Positions 34,313 through 43,043 of a stretch of 64,000 nucleotides of DNA are shown piece by piece. The number at the start of each line of letters is the position of its first letter. Positions within the stretch are counted from its first letter, which is position 1. Position numbers and translations under genes: made by a program. The notes beneath the pieces were generated by a model. The model did not search any database, was not told the DNA's origin, and saw nothing but the letters and a program-made list of their open reading frames with translations. This DNA comes from Nocardia concava NBRC 100430 (lineage in GTDB: Bacteria; Actinomycetota; Actinomycetes; Mycobacteriales; Mycobacteriaceae): assembly GCF_000308815.1 (NCBI RefSeq), contig NZ_BAFX01000086.1:78138-142137 (forward strand), given 5' to 3'.

Positions 34313-35065
34313 TTACGCGTCGAGCTCGGCCAGCACCTCGTCGGAAATGTCGACATTGGTGTAGACGTTCTGCACGTCGTCGCTGTCCTCGAGCGCGTCG
34401 ACCAGCTTGAACACCTTGCGCGCGCCCTCGGCGTCGAGCGACACCGACATCGACGGCTGGAAGCCCGACTCGGCGGAGTCGTAGTCGATACCCGCCGCCT
34501 GCAGCGCCTTGCGGACCTCGACCAGATCGCCGGGCTCGGAGATGACCTCGAACTGCTCGCCCAGGTCGTTGACCTCCTCGGCGCCCGCGTCCAGCACCGC
34601 CATCAGCACGTCGTCCTCGGACAGGCCGTTCTTGTCCAGGGTCACGATGCCCTTGCGGTGGAACAGGTACGACACCGAACCCGGGTCGGCCATATTGCCG
34701 CCGTTGCGGGTCATGGCCACGCGCACCTCACCGGCGGCGCGGTTGCGGTTGTCGGTGAGGCACTCGATCAGGATGGCGACGCCATTGGGGCCGTAGCCCT
34801 CGTACATGATGGTCTGCCAGTCGGCGCCGCCGGCCTCTTCACCGCCGCCGCGCTTGCGCGCGCGCTCGATGTTGTCGTTGGGCACCGACGACTTCTTCGC
34901 CTTCTGGATGGCGTCGTACAGGGTCGGGTTGCCGTCCGGGTCACTACCACCGGTGCGGGCCGCCACCTCGATGTTCTTGATCAACTTGGCGAAGAGCTTG
35001 CCGCGCTTCGCGTCGATCCCGGCCTTCTTGTGCTTGGTGGTGGCCCATTTGGAGTGGCCGCTCAT
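34313..35065 (-). CDS. YebC/PmpR family protein
   Basis: The protein has 250 residues and is a full-length YebC. The N terminus is the invariant MSGHSKWATTKHKKAGIDA, followed by RGKLFAKLIKNIEVAAR; the middle domain has YEGYGPNGVAILIE. Members have been described as transcription regulators and, more recently, as ribosome-associated factors that help translate proline stretches. It is separate from the ruvCAB promoter by about 700 bp. In many bacteria yebC directly precedes ruvC; here a secreted-protein gene intervenes. Confidence 0.95.
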   Translation of the reverse strand: MSGHSKWATTKHKKAGIDAKRGKLFAKLIKNIEVAARTGGSDPDGNPTLYDAIQKAKKSSVPNDNIERARKRGGGEEAGGADWQTIMYEGYGPNGVAILIECLTDNRNRAAGEVRVAMTRNGGNMADPGSVSYLFHRKGIVTLDKNGLSEDDVLMAVLDAGAEEVNDLGEQFEVISEPGDLVEVRKALQAAGIDYDSAESGFQPSMSVSLDAEGARKVFKLVDALEDSDDVQNVYTNVDISDEVLAELDA

Positions 35066-35181
35066 TCCCTACTTCCTCGTTTCAGGGGGCTTCGTTCGTC
35101 AATCGCAACGTACCCGCCCCGGCGGACGGACAGCCGCACCAGTCTACTCGAGTGGCCGCTCAGACCCCGGCGCGTGCCCGA

Positions 35182-35805
35182 TCAGACCCCTGCGCGCGGG
35201 CGGACCACGGTGTCGACGAACAGCTTGTGCACGCGCAGATCACCGGTCACCTCGGGATGGAAGGAGGTGGCGATGACATTGCCCTGCCGCACGGCGACGA
35301 TGCGCCCGGCGGCGGGACCGGAGGGGACGGTCGCCAGCACCTCGACGCCGTCACCCGCTTTCTCGACCCAGGGAGCGCGGATGAAGACCGCGCGCACCGG
35401 GCCGTCGGACAGGCCCGCAAAATCGATATCGGCCTCGAAGGAATCGACCTGACGGCCGAAGGCATTGCGGCGCACGGTCATATCGATGCCGTGCAGCGGC
35501 TTCATGTCCGGGCGGGTGTCGAGCACCTCCGACGCCAGCAGGATCATGCCCGCGCAGGAGCCGTAGGCGGGCAGACCGTCGCGCAGGCGCTGCTTCAAAG
35601 GCTCGAGCAGTTCGAAGACTTCCAGCAGTTTGCTGATCGCCGTGGATTCGCCGCCCGGGATAACCAGACCGTCAATGGCGGCCAGCTCGGATTCGCGGCG
35701 CACGGGCACCGCGGTCGCTCCGCAAGCCTCGAGCGCGTGCACATGTTCGCGCACGTCTCCCTGCAGTGCCAGCACGCCAATTGTCGGTTTCACGCCGTCG
35801 AGCAT
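35182..35805 (-). CDS. pdxT: Pyridoxal 5'-phosphate synthase glutaminase subunit PdxT
   Basis: This is the class I glutamine amidotransferase that supplies ammonia to PdxS for vitamin B6 synthesis. The protein has 207 residues. IGVLALQGDVREHVHAL opens the domain. GGESTAISKLL gives the glutamine site, the nucleophile Cys is in YGSCAGMILLA, and the His-x-Glu pair is in TSFHPEVTGDLRVHKLF. The ATG at 35805 is used; a GTG at 35793 is possible. It lies 11.7 kb from pdxS, whereas mycobacteria keep the two close together with tesB in between. Confidence 0.95.
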   Translation of the reverse strand: MLDGVKPTIGVLALQGDVREHVHALEACGATAVPVRRESELAAIDGLVIPGGESTAISKLLEVFELLEPLKQRLRDGLPAYGSCAGMILLASEVLDTRPDMKPLHGIDMTVRRNAFGRQVDSFEADIDFAGLSDGPVRAVFIRAPWVEKAGDGVEVLATVPSGPAAGRIVAVRQGNVIATSFHPEVTGDLRVHKLFVDTVVRPRAGV

Positions 35806-35899
35806 ACGTTTGCCGGTGGTTGTGGCCCTGCTCACCCAGGGTGTCAGGGTTTCGTTAGGACCAGTGTCCAATTCGGTTGCGCGGGGAACACTCGCGCAG

Positions 35900-37708
35900 G
35901 TGACTGATCTGCTACCGCAAACCTCGCCCGGGCCGCGTGGTGGTGTCGACGCGCCGCCGCCGCAACGGCACGGGCTGACCGTTTCGACCGGCCTGGCCGG
36001 ACTCTCCCTCGACGCCATGGCCTCGGTCGCCTACGGTCCCGAGGCGATCGTGCTGGTGCTGGCCGCGGCCGGAGCCGCCGGGCTGGGCTTCACGCTGCCG
36101 GTGACGCTGGCCATCGTGGTGCTGCTGGCCGTGCTCATCGCGTCCTACCGGCAGGTGATCGCGGCGTTCCCGAACGGTGGCGGCGCGTACGCGGTGGCGA
36201 AGGAACGGCTGGGGCATCGCACGAGCCTGGTGGCGGCCGCGTCACTGATCGTGGATTACGTGCTCAATGTGGCGGTGTCGATCGCGGCGGGTGTCGCGGC
36301 GCTGACGTCGGCGTTCCCGGGGCTGTTGCCCTATACGGTCTGGATCTGCCTGGCTATCCTGGTCGGCATCACGGTTCTGAACCTCTACGGCATTCGGGAG
36401 AGCGCGCGGGCCTTCATGGCTCCGACCGTGGTGTTCGTCCTCGGCATTCTCACGGTGATCGTCGCCGGTCTGCTGCGGGCCGAACCCGCGACCGTCGCCA
36501 CCGGGGCGGCGGTGTCCGAGGATGCCCGCACCATCGGAATCCTGTTGCTGCTCAAGGCCTTCTCCAGCGGATGCGCGGCCCTGACCGGTGTCGAGGCGAT
36601 CGCCAACGCGGTGCCCAGCTTCGCGCAGCCGCGGGTGCGGCGGGCGCAGCGGGCCGAGGTGGCGCTGGGGGTGCTGCTGGGCATCATGCTGATCGGGCTG
36701 GCGACCCTCATCGAGAAATTCTCCATCCATCCGATCGAGGGCACGACCGTGCTGTCGCAGCTGACCGAGGCGGCGCTGGGGCACGGAACCGGTTACTACA
36801 TCGTGCAATTCGCGACCGTCATCCTGCTGGCGCTGGCGGCCAACACCTCCTATGGCGGGCTGCCGACGCTGACCAAGATCCTGGCCGACGACAACTGCCT
36901 GCCGCACCGGTTCGCGGTCACCTCGCCGCGGCAGGTGTACCGGTTCGGCGTTCTCGCCCTGGGCATTTCGGCGGCGGTGCTACTGGTCGCCTCGCGCGGC
37001 AATATGAACGCCCTGGTTCCGCTGTTCGCCATCGGCGTGTTCGTGGGCTTCACCATCGCGCAGGTCGGCATGGTGCGGCACTGGCTGGCCACCCGCGGCC
37101 CGGGCTGGCAATGGCGGATCGGGCTCAACGGTTTCGGCGCGCTGCTGACCTTCGTGGCGCTGATCGTCACCACCGCCATGAAGTTCACCGAGGGCGCGTG
37201 GCTGATCGTGCTGGTGCTGCCGCTGCTGGTGCTGGCCATGGAGCGGGTGCGCAAGACCTACGGCCGCATCGCCGGGTGCCGCGGCGCGGGCTGCGTGCCC
37301 GCCGAACCGCGCGCCACCGAAACCGCCATCGTGGTACCGATTTCGGAGGTGTCGGAGCTCAGCCGCGAGGCGCTGTCGGCGGCCATGTCGCTGGGCCGCG
37401 ATGTGACGGCCGTGCACGTGTGCCTGCCCGGGGAGAACATCACGGTGTTCACCAAGGAATGGGAGGCCTGGCATCCCGATGTGCGGCTGCTCCTGCTCGA
37501 GGACGGCGATGCGACCGTCGGCGGTCCCGTCGCGCGCTACGTCCGCGACAATTTCGCCGGGCGTCGCAAGGTGGTGGTGATCGCCGAGATCGAACCGCCC
37601 GCCGGCTGGAATCACGTGCTGCCCAGTCACCGCAGTGACGAGTTGGAGCGAGTACTGCGCAGGATGCCGGACACCGTGGTGTGTCATCTTCGGGTACAGA
37701 CCGCCTGA
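35900..37708 (+). CDS. APC-superfamily permease with C-terminal cytosolic domain
   Basis: This is an inner-membrane transporter of 602 residues with about twelve helices. The first helix region SLDAMASVAYGPEAIVLVL is typical of the APC amino-acid/potassium branch (KUP/BrtB-like). About 110 residues after the last helix form a soluble domain (ETAIVVPISEVSELSREA and later VVVIAEIEP) with an alternating alpha/beta pattern like a universal-stress domain. It is divergent from pdxT and interrupts the conserved pdxT-tesB pair. The transported ion or amino acid is unknown. The GTG at 35900 is the best start; upstream sequence in frame is antisense to pdxT. Confidence 0.85.
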   Translation: MTDLLPQTSPGPRGGVDAPPPQRHGLTVSTGLAGLSLDAMASVAYGPEAIVLVLAAAGAAGLGFTLPVTLAIVVLLAVLIASYRQVIAAFPNGGGAYAVAKERLGHRTSLVAAASLIVDYVLNVAVSIAAGVAALTSAFPGLLPYTVWICLAILVGITVLNLYGIRESARAFMAPTVVFVLGILTVIVAGLLRAEPATVATGAAVSEDARTIGILLLLKAFSSGCAALTGVEAIANAVPSFAQPRVRRAQRAEVALGVLLGIMLIGLATLIEKFSIHPIEGTTVLSQLTEAALGHGTGYYIVQFATVILLALAANTSYGGLPTLTKILADDNCLPHRFAVTSPRQVYRFGVLALGISAAVLLVASRGNMNALVPLFAIGVFVGFTIAQVGMVRHWLATRGPGWQWRIGLNGFGALLTFVALIVTTAMKFTEGAWLIVLVLPLLVLAMERVRKTYGRIAGCRGAGCVPAEPRATETAIVVPISEVSELSREALSAAMSLGRDVTAVHVCLPGENITVFTKEWEAWHPDVRLLLLEDGDATVGGPVARYVRDNFAGRRKVVVIAEIEPPAGWNHVLPSHRSDELERVLRRMPDTVVCHLRVQTA

Positions 37709-37712
37709 AAAC

Positions 37713-37748
37713 GCGAGCGCGCCGGGAACTTTCGTTCCCGGCGCGCTC
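37713..37748. terminator. Bidirectional terminator between permease and tesB
   Basis: CGAGCGCGCCGGGAAC (37713-37728) pairs perfectly with GTTCCCGGCGCGCTCG (37733-37748) around TTTC: a 16-bp stem with a four-base loop. It lies between two convergent stops. Confidence 0.85.
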
Positions 37749-37762
37749 GATTCGTCTGCGGC

Positions 37763-38614
37763 TCAGGCAGTTCCGGGCGGGTACGAGGCCGCCTGCGGGT
37801 CACGGAAGGTGCGGATCAGCCCCTCCTGCATGACCACGGCCACCAGCTCCCCCGCCTGATTCCAGATCCGCCCGCCGGTCAGCGCGCGCCCGGCCCCGGC
37901 ACTGGGCGATTGCTGGTCGTAGAGCAGCCAGTCATCGGCGCGGAAGGGACGCAGGAACCACATGGCGTGATCGAGCGACGCATTCTGGGTGGGCTCGTCC
38001 GGGTGGATGACCTTCGAGGAGCCGAGCAGCGTCATATCGCTCATGTAGGCCAGCGTGCACACATGGAACAGCGCGTCATCGGGCAGCGGATGCCGGTACC
38101 GGAACCACACCTGCTGCTGCGCGATGGTCCCCTCGCGGCGGTCCACCTCCTCCTGCGGGATGGTCCGGATGTCCCAGTGCTCCCATTCGCGCATGGCCCA
38201 CAAACGCTCCGGGCTCATGGACTCCTTGGCGTCGGGCAACTCCAGCGGCGGCGGCACCGTGGGCATCACATCCTGATGCTCGGGCCCCTCGTCACCGACA
38301 TGGAACGAGGCCGACATGGTGAAGATGGCCTCCCCGTTCTGCACCCCGGTCACCCGCCGCGTGCAGAACGAGCGCCCGTCGCGAATCCGGTCCACCAGAT
38401 ACACGGTCGGCTGCTCCGGATGCCCCGGCCGCAGGAAGTACCCGTGCAGCGAATGCACCTGATAGTGCGGATCCACCGTGCGCACCGCCGCCACCAGCGC
38501 CTGCCCGGCAACCTGCCCGCCGAACGTGCGCGGCAGCTGCGTCTTGGTGGACGCGCCACGGAAGATGTCACGCTCGAGCTGCTCTATCTCGAGCGCCTCT
38601 TCGATCGTCGCCAT
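37763..38614 (-). CDS. tesB: Acyl-CoA thioesterase II
   Basis: It hydrolyses acyl-CoA to free acid and CoA. The 283-residue protein has the double-hotdog layout. The first hotdog has FGGQVAGQALVAAVRTV and YFLRPGHPEQPTVYLVDRI. The second has LAYMSDMTLLGSSKVI and the catalytic-region sequence NASLDHAMWFLRPFRADDWL. Position and length match mycobacterial TesB2, which lies between pdxT and pdxS in the same order. Here an APC permease separates it from pdxT and about 9 kb of other genes from pdxS. Confidence 0.93.
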   Translation of the reverse strand: MATIEEALEIEQLERDIFRGASTKTQLPRTFGGQVAGQALVAAVRTVDPHYQVHSLHGYFLRPGHPEQPTVYLVDRIRDGRSFCTRRVTGVQNGEAIFTMSASFHVGDEGPEHQDVMPTVPPPLELPDAKESMSPERLWAMREWEHWDIRTIPQEEVDRREGTIAQQQVWFRYRHPLPDDALFHVCTLAYMSDMTLLGSSKVIHPDEPTQNASLDHAMWFLRPFRADDWLLYDQQSPSAGAGRALTGGRIWNQAGELVAVVMQEGLIRTFRDPQAASYPPGTA

Positions 38615-38663
38615 GCACCCGTCCCTTCGAGTTCGTCGGGCTCAGGCTAACAACCGCGCAAAT

Positions 38664-38699
38664 CTATCGTTTTACAGACGACCGTTTCTGCTACGATAG
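38664..38699. promoter_or_regulatory. Inverted repeat and likely leaderless promoter of the PaaX operon
   Basis: CTATCGT (38664-38670) and ACGATAG (38693-38699) flank 22 bases. TACGAT at 38692-38697 is placed as a -10 element, with transcription starting at or next to the ATG at 38704. This suggests an operator that overlaps the promoter, possibly bound by the PaaX-like product of the third gene. Confidence 0.5.
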
Positions 38700-38703
38700 T
38701 TTC

Positions 38704-39738
38704 ATGAGTTGGAAGCGCAGGGCTCTGATCGCCACGAGTTGCGTTGCCGCCCTCGCACTCTCGGCGGGCGGATGGGTGATCGCGCAGAACGACTTCGCGA
38801 TTCGCGAGGAAAGGGTCACCATCACGGGCGGGGTCCAGCCGCTACAGGGCGTGCTGGCCCTGCCCGAGCACGGCGAAAAGCCGTTCGGGCTGGTGGTTTT
38901 CGTGCACGGCGACGGCGCGGCCGACGCGACCCGCGATTCCTTCTACCGGCCGCTGTGGGAATCCTTCGCGCGCGCCGGGTACGCGTCGCTGGCCTGGGAC
39001 AAGCCCGGGGTCGACGGCGCGCCCGGGAATTGGCTGGACCAGAGCATGCACGATCGCGCGGTCGAGACCGAGGCGGCGATCGCGTGGGCGCGCGGGCGAC
39101 CCGAGATCGACGGGAACCGGATCGGCGTGTGGGGCATCAGCCAGGCCGGGTGGGTGCTGCCCGAGGTCGCGGCGCGGCATCCGGAACTGCGGTTCATGAT
39201 CCTGGCCGGACCGGCGATCAACTGGCTGCGGCAGGGCGAATACAACCTGCGCGCCGAGTTGGCGGAACGCCATGCCGCACCGCAGGAGGTCGAGGCCGAA
39301 TTGCGGCGGCGCGAGAGCACGCTGTCGCTGCTGCGCGAGGGCGCGGATTACGCGCGCTATCGCGGCGCCACCACCGATTCGCCGCCCATGTCGGAGGACC
39401 GCTGGCGGTTCGCCAGCCGGAACTATCTCGCCGATGTGACCGAAACCCTTCCGGGCCTTCGGGTTCCGACGCTGCTGTTGCTCGGCGAGCACGATCTGAA
39501 TGTCGATGTGGCCGAAACCGAGCGCGTCTATCGAGCCCTGGTCCCCGCCGGGCTGCTCACGGTCCGGACCTTTCCCGACGCCTCCCACAACCTCGTGAAG
39601 TTCGACCTCGACAAGCCCGACAGCGTGCGCTCGTTCCTGGTCGCATTGTTCGCCCCCCGATCCCTGTACGCGCCGGGCTATCTGGACACCCTGCGTCGCT
39701 ACGCCGCCGACCTCGAAATGACAGGTGACACACCATGA
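38704..39738 (+). CDS. Membrane-anchored or exported alpha/beta hydrolase
   Basis: This is a hydrolase of 344 residues with an N-terminal signal or anchor (KRRALIATSCVAALALSAGG). The oxyanion region is VVFVHGDGAADATRDSFYRP, and the nucleophile elbow is GVWGISQAGW. The acid is likely in LLLGEHDLNVD and the histidine in FPDASHNLVK. It may be exported and act on an ester or amide. The gene is the first of a four-gene operon and overlaps the next by four bases. The ATG lies four bases after the inverted repeat, consistent with a leaderless message. Confidence 0.8.
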   Translation: MSWKRRALIATSCVAALALSAGGWVIAQNDFAIREERVTITGGVQPLQGVLALPEHGEKPFGLVVFVHGDGAADATRDSFYRPLWESFARAGYASLAWDKPGVDGAPGNWLDQSMHDRAVETEAAIAWARGRPEIDGNRIGVWGISQAGWVLPEVAARHPELRFMILAGPAINWLRQGEYNLRAELAERHAAPQEVEAELRRRESTLSLLREGADYARYRGATTDSPPMSEDRWRFASRNYLADVTETLPGLRVPTLLLLGEHDLNVDVAETERVYRALVPAGLLTVRTFPDASHNLVKFDLDKPDSVRSFLVALFAPRSLYAPGYLDTLRRYAADLEMTGDTP

Positions 39739-40943
39739 AAGTCCTCGCCCTGGGCGGCGCCGGCGCGATGGGCGCGGCCGCCGTCGAGACCGCGTCCACG
39801 CTGCTGGGAGTCACGCGGATCGTCATCGCCGACCGGAACGAGCGGGCCGCGACGGCCGCGGCCGTCCGGCTGAGCGGGGCACGGGTGCCGGTCTCGGCCA
39901 TGGCCCTCGACGTCACCGACGCTGTCGCGTTGCGGGACGCGCTGTCGCGGGTGGATGTGGTGCTCAATACCGTTGGCCCGTACTACCGATTCGGGTTGAC
40001 CGTGCTGCGCGCGGCGATCGACACCGGCACGCACTACCTCGATATCTGTGACGACTGGGAGCCGACCGTCGAGATGCTGGCGCTGGACGGCGCGGCCCGC
40101 GATGCCGGGGTGTGCGCGATCGTCGGCATGGGAGCCAGCCCCGGCATCAGCAATCTGCTCGCGGCGCTGGCGGCGGCCGAGCTCGACACCGTCATCGACG
40201 CGTATACCGCGTGGCCGGTGGATGTTCCGGGCACGGGCGACGAGGAACTGCTGCAAGCCGACGGCACTCCCCCGGCCGCGGCCGTGCACTGGATGCAGCA
40301 GACCAGCGGCACCATCACGGCGGTGGCGGCGGGACGGCTGGCCGAGCAGCGGCCCCTGCGACCGGTCGTGCTCACCCTGCCCGGCGGTCGGCGCGGCACC
40401 GCGTACACGGTCGGTCATCCCGAGCCGATCACCTTGCAGCGCAGCCTGAAACCCGTCGGCGACGCGGCCAACCTCATGATCGTGACGCCGTGGACGCTGG
40501 CGTACCTCGACGTGCTGCGCCGAGACATCGACGCGGGGGTGCTGACCAATGAGACGGCCGCCGGCCAGCTGGCTCGGCCGTCACTCGGGCGGCTGGCCCG
40601 CTCGGTGCCGAGGGCGGTCCGGGCCAAGGGTCCGGGCGATCTGCCGCCGTTCTTCGCGGCGCTGTCCGGGGTGCGGGCCGGGCGGGAATGCCGGGTGCTC
40701 GCGCATCTCGACCGGTCGGTCGTCGAGAACGGCCCGGCCGGTAGCCTCTTCGGCGATATGGCACGGGCGACCGGGATCCCTTTGGCGCTGGGCCTGTCTC
40801 AGCTCATCGACGGCACCGCCCGCCGACCCGGCGTGCATCCGCCCGAGGAGGTCGTCGATCCACGGCGGTTCTTCGCCGATCTGGGCCGCGAGTTGGGCAG
40901 TATCGGTTCGCCGGTGGTCATGGAGCGCGAGCCGGTGGCATGA
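39735..40943 (+). CDS. Saccharopine dehydrogenase-like NAD(P)-binding protein
   Basis: The protein has 402 residues. The N-terminal Rossmann fold begins KVLALGGAGAMGAAAVETAS, with later VDVVLNTVGPYYRFGLTVLR and DTGTHYLDICDDW; the last segment is typical of the saccharopine-dehydrogenase/trans-acting enoyl-reductase group. The C-terminal half is a separate catalytic domain with no substrate clue. It is translationally coupled to the hydrolase (ATGA) and to the PaaX-like regulator that follows (four-base overlap). Confidence 0.82.
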   Translation: MKVLALGGAGAMGAAAVETASTLLGVTRIVIADRNERAATAAAVRLSGARVPVSAMALDVTDAVALRDALSRVDVVLNTVGPYYRFGLTVLRAAIDTGTHYLDICDDWEPTVEMLALDGAARDAGVCAIVGMGASPGISNLLAALAAAELDTVIDAYTAWPVDVPGTGDEELLQADGTPPAAAVHWMQQTSGTITAVAAGRLAEQRPLRPVVLTLPGGRRGTAYTVGHPEPITLQRSLKPVGDAANLMIVTPWTLAYLDVLRRDIDAGVLTNETAAGQLARPSLGRLARSVPRAVRAKGPGDLPPFFAALSGVRAGRECRVLAHLDRSVVENGPAGSLFGDMARATGIPLALGLSQLIDGTARRPGVHPPEEVVDPRRFFADLGRELGSIGSPVVMEREPVA

Positions 40944-41881
40944 CCGGGGCGGTCATCGAAATCGTGGAGCGAGGAGTGCGGGCGTTGGACGACCAGGGTG
41001 TCGAGATCACCACGCGGACGCTCGTCGAGAGCATGATCCGCGAGGACGCCACCATCGACGCCGGGGAGTTGTACGACGTCGCGGCGGCGCTGGGCATGAG
41101 CGATCAGCAGGTGCGCCTGTGCATCAAACGGCTCGTCGCCGAGGGCCGGTTCACCCACGAGGGCCGCGGCCGCAAGGCGGTGCTGCGGGCCACGGAGAAC
41201 ACCCGCGGGGCAATCGAACCCGAACTCGAGTACCTGCGATTCATGTACGCCCAGGACCGTGGGCTGGCACCGTGGGACGGCGTCTGGCATCTGGCGGCCT
41301 TCGCGGTGCCGGAATCCCATCGCCAGGCCCGCGACGCCATGCGCGACGCCCTCGTATACCTCGGCGGCGCGGCGATCCAGGGCGGCCTGTACGTGTCGGC
41401 GAACGCCTGGGAGCACCGAATCGCTTCGACGGCAACCGAACTCGGCATCGAATCCCACCTCACCATGCTGACCAGCACGGACCTCTCCGTCGGCGGCATC
41501 ACCGACGGCGTCGAACTCGCGGCCCGCCTCTGGCCCCTGGAGCGACTCGCCGCCGGACACCGCCGCTTGCTGACGACCGCCGAACGAATCCTGCCCGCGG
41601 TTCCCGCCGCCGACCCGACCGAAAAACTCACCCTCGCGCTCACGCTCGCAGCCGAATTCGACCGCGCCGTCGAGCCGGATCCACTGCTGCCGCCCGAACT
41701 GCTTCCCCGGCCCTGGATCGGTGCGACCGCCCGCGCCGCCGCCGCCGAATGCTGGGCGGCGCTCAATGCGTCTCCCCTGCCGCCGATCCGGCTCTTCCGC
41801 TGGTACGCGGAGGTGATCGGCGAGATCACCGAGCCCGGCATCGCGGACCGGGCGCGGACGGGCGCAAGCGCTCGGCGATGA
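40940..41881 (+). CDS. PaaX family transcriptional regulator
   Basis: This is a regulator of 313 residues with the PaaX three-domain layout. The N-terminal helix-turn-helix has ALGMSDQQVRLCIKRLVAEG. The central Cas2-like domain has WDGVWHLAAFAVPESHRQAR, then GGLYVSANAW. The C-terminal effector domain follows. PaaX represses phenylacetate degradation in enterobacteria. Here no paa genes lie close by, so the ligand is probably different. It is the third gene of the operon starting at 38704 and could bind the inverted repeat at 38664-38699. Confidence 0.82.
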   Translation: MTGAVIEIVERGVRALDDQGVEITTRTLVESMIREDATIDAGELYDVAAALGMSDQQVRLCIKRLVAEGRFTHEGRGRKAVLRATENTRGAIEPELEYLRFMYAQDRGLAPWDGVWHLAAFAVPESHRQARDAMRDALVYLGGAAIQGGLYVSANAWEHRIASTATELGIESHLTMLTSTDLSVGGITDGVELAARLWPLERLAAGHRRLLTTAERILPAVPAADPTEKLTLALTLAAEFDRAVEPDPLLPPELLPRPWIGATARAAAAECWAALNASPLPPIRLFRWYAEVIGEITEPGIADRARTGASARR

Positions 41882-41888
41882 TGGTCTC

Positions 41889-42500
41889 GTGCCCGCTTTC
41901 ACCGCCATCACCCCCGACGGACTGCTCGACCTGATCGCCGAACGGGCGATGGGGATGCGGGGGTATGCGATGATCGCGGTGGACGGTGCGGATGCGGCCG
42001 ATCCGGTGGCGGTGGCGGGCGGGGTCGCGGAACGGCTTCGGGGGCAAGGGCGACCGGCGGAGGTGGTGTCGCTGCATGATTTCGTGCGGCCCGCGTCGGT
42101 GCGCCTGGAATACGATCGGGACAGCGAATTCACTTATCGCACCGGGTGGTTCGACTATGCGGCGGTGAATCGTGAAGTGCTGAAATCACTTCGGGACGGC
42201 GGACGGTATCTGCCCGCTTTGTGGGACGAGCGGGCCGATCGTTCGGCGCGCGCCCGGATTCGTGAGGCCGCCGAGGGCACGGTGCTGTTTCTCGCGGGCC
42301 CCATGCTGCTCGGACGCGGCCTCGACTTCGATCTGACCGTGGCCCTGCGCATGTCGGAGGGTGCGCTGCGGCGGCGCACGGATGCGGACGAGATGTTCAC
42401 CGTCGACGGGCTGCTCGAATATCAGCGTGAGCATCCCGAGGAGCCCGACCTGCTGGTGGCCTGGGATCACCCGGACCGACCGGCACTGCGCAACGGCTGA
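41889..42500 (+). CDS. Uridine-kinase-like protein with a degenerate P-loop
   Basis: The protein has 203 residues and resembles the nucleoside kinase-like P-loop NTPases of the uridine kinase group: a first strand, SLHDFVRPASVRLEYDRD (which aligns to the substrate-binding strand and loop), and TVLFLAGPMLLGRGLDFDL. The P-loop position is IAVDGADAADPVAVAG at 29-44. It lacks the Gly-x-Gly-Lys-Ser/Thr core, with Pro at the Lys position, so ATP binding in the usual way is unlikely. It starts eight bases after the PaaX-like gene in the same operon. It is a possible regulatory or binding pseudo-kinase. Confidence 0.6.
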   Translation: MPAFTAITPDGLLDLIAERAMGMRGYAMIAVDGADAADPVAVAGGVAERLRGQGRPAEVVSLHDFVRPASVRLEYDRDSEFTYRTGWFDYAAVNREVLKSLRDGGRYLPALWDERADRSARARIREAAEGTVLFLAGPMLLGRGLDFDLTVALRMSEGALRRRTDADEMFTVDGLLEYQREHPEEPDLLVAWDHPDRPALRNG

Positions 42501-42504
42501 GCGG

Positions 42505-42993
42505 TCAGCGGTCGCGGAAGTCGGCCAGGGCGTCCTCGGCGGTAGCCGGGGCGAACGGTTTGACGGCCGTCACCCGGAACTCGCGCAGGCGCGGCAGCGG
42601 GCCGCCGTCGTCGACGAGGATCCAATCGTGGTGGGTGCGGGCGGTCATCGCCTGGTCGCCAGCCGCGATGCCCTGCCAGGCGAAATCGATCGCGGCCCGG
42701 ATGGTGCCGTCGGCGGCGCGCGATACCTCGAGGTGCTCCACGCGGTGCGCGCTGGCCTCCACCGCCCCGGCGGTCCGGGTGTACCACTGCGCGATCTGTT
42801 CGGGCGTCTCGGCCGCACTGCCGTCGGACAGGTGCAGCACGGCGTCGTCGGTCACCAGTTCCAGGATTCGCGCCGGATCCTTGGCGGGCGGCTCGATCAG
42901 ATGCACCCAGGCGTAGACGAAGGCCAGCACCCGATGTTCCAGCTCGGATTCGACCAGCGCGGCACGCAACTGCTCAATCGTCGACTCGGACAT
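42505..42993 (-). CDS. SnoaL/NTF2-like protein
   Basis: The protein has 162 residues. An N-terminal helical part is followed by a SnoaL-like alpha+beta barrel (YAWVHLIEPPAKDPARILEL, TDDAVLHLSDG, and ARTHHDWILVDDGG). The fold suits a small ligand-binding protein or enzyme, such as an isomerase or cyclase. There is no catalytic motif I can name. The ATG at 42993 is chosen because the protein starts cleanly there; longer in-frame starts carry a basic, non-conserved stretch. It converges with the uridine-kinase-like gene, stops being four bases apart. Confidence 0.72.
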   Translation of the reverse strand: MSESTIEQLRAALVESELEHRVLAFVYAWVHLIEPPAKDPARILELVTDDAVLHLSDGSAAETPEQIAQWYTRTAGAVEASAHRVEHLEVSRAADGTIRAAIDFAWQGIAAGDQAMTARTHHDWILVDDGGPLPRLREFRVTAVKPFAPATAEDALADFRDR

Positions 42994-43043
42994 AGCTGGC
43001 ACTGTAGTCCGTCTACCTGCGCGAACCCCGGAGGCGGCGGGCT

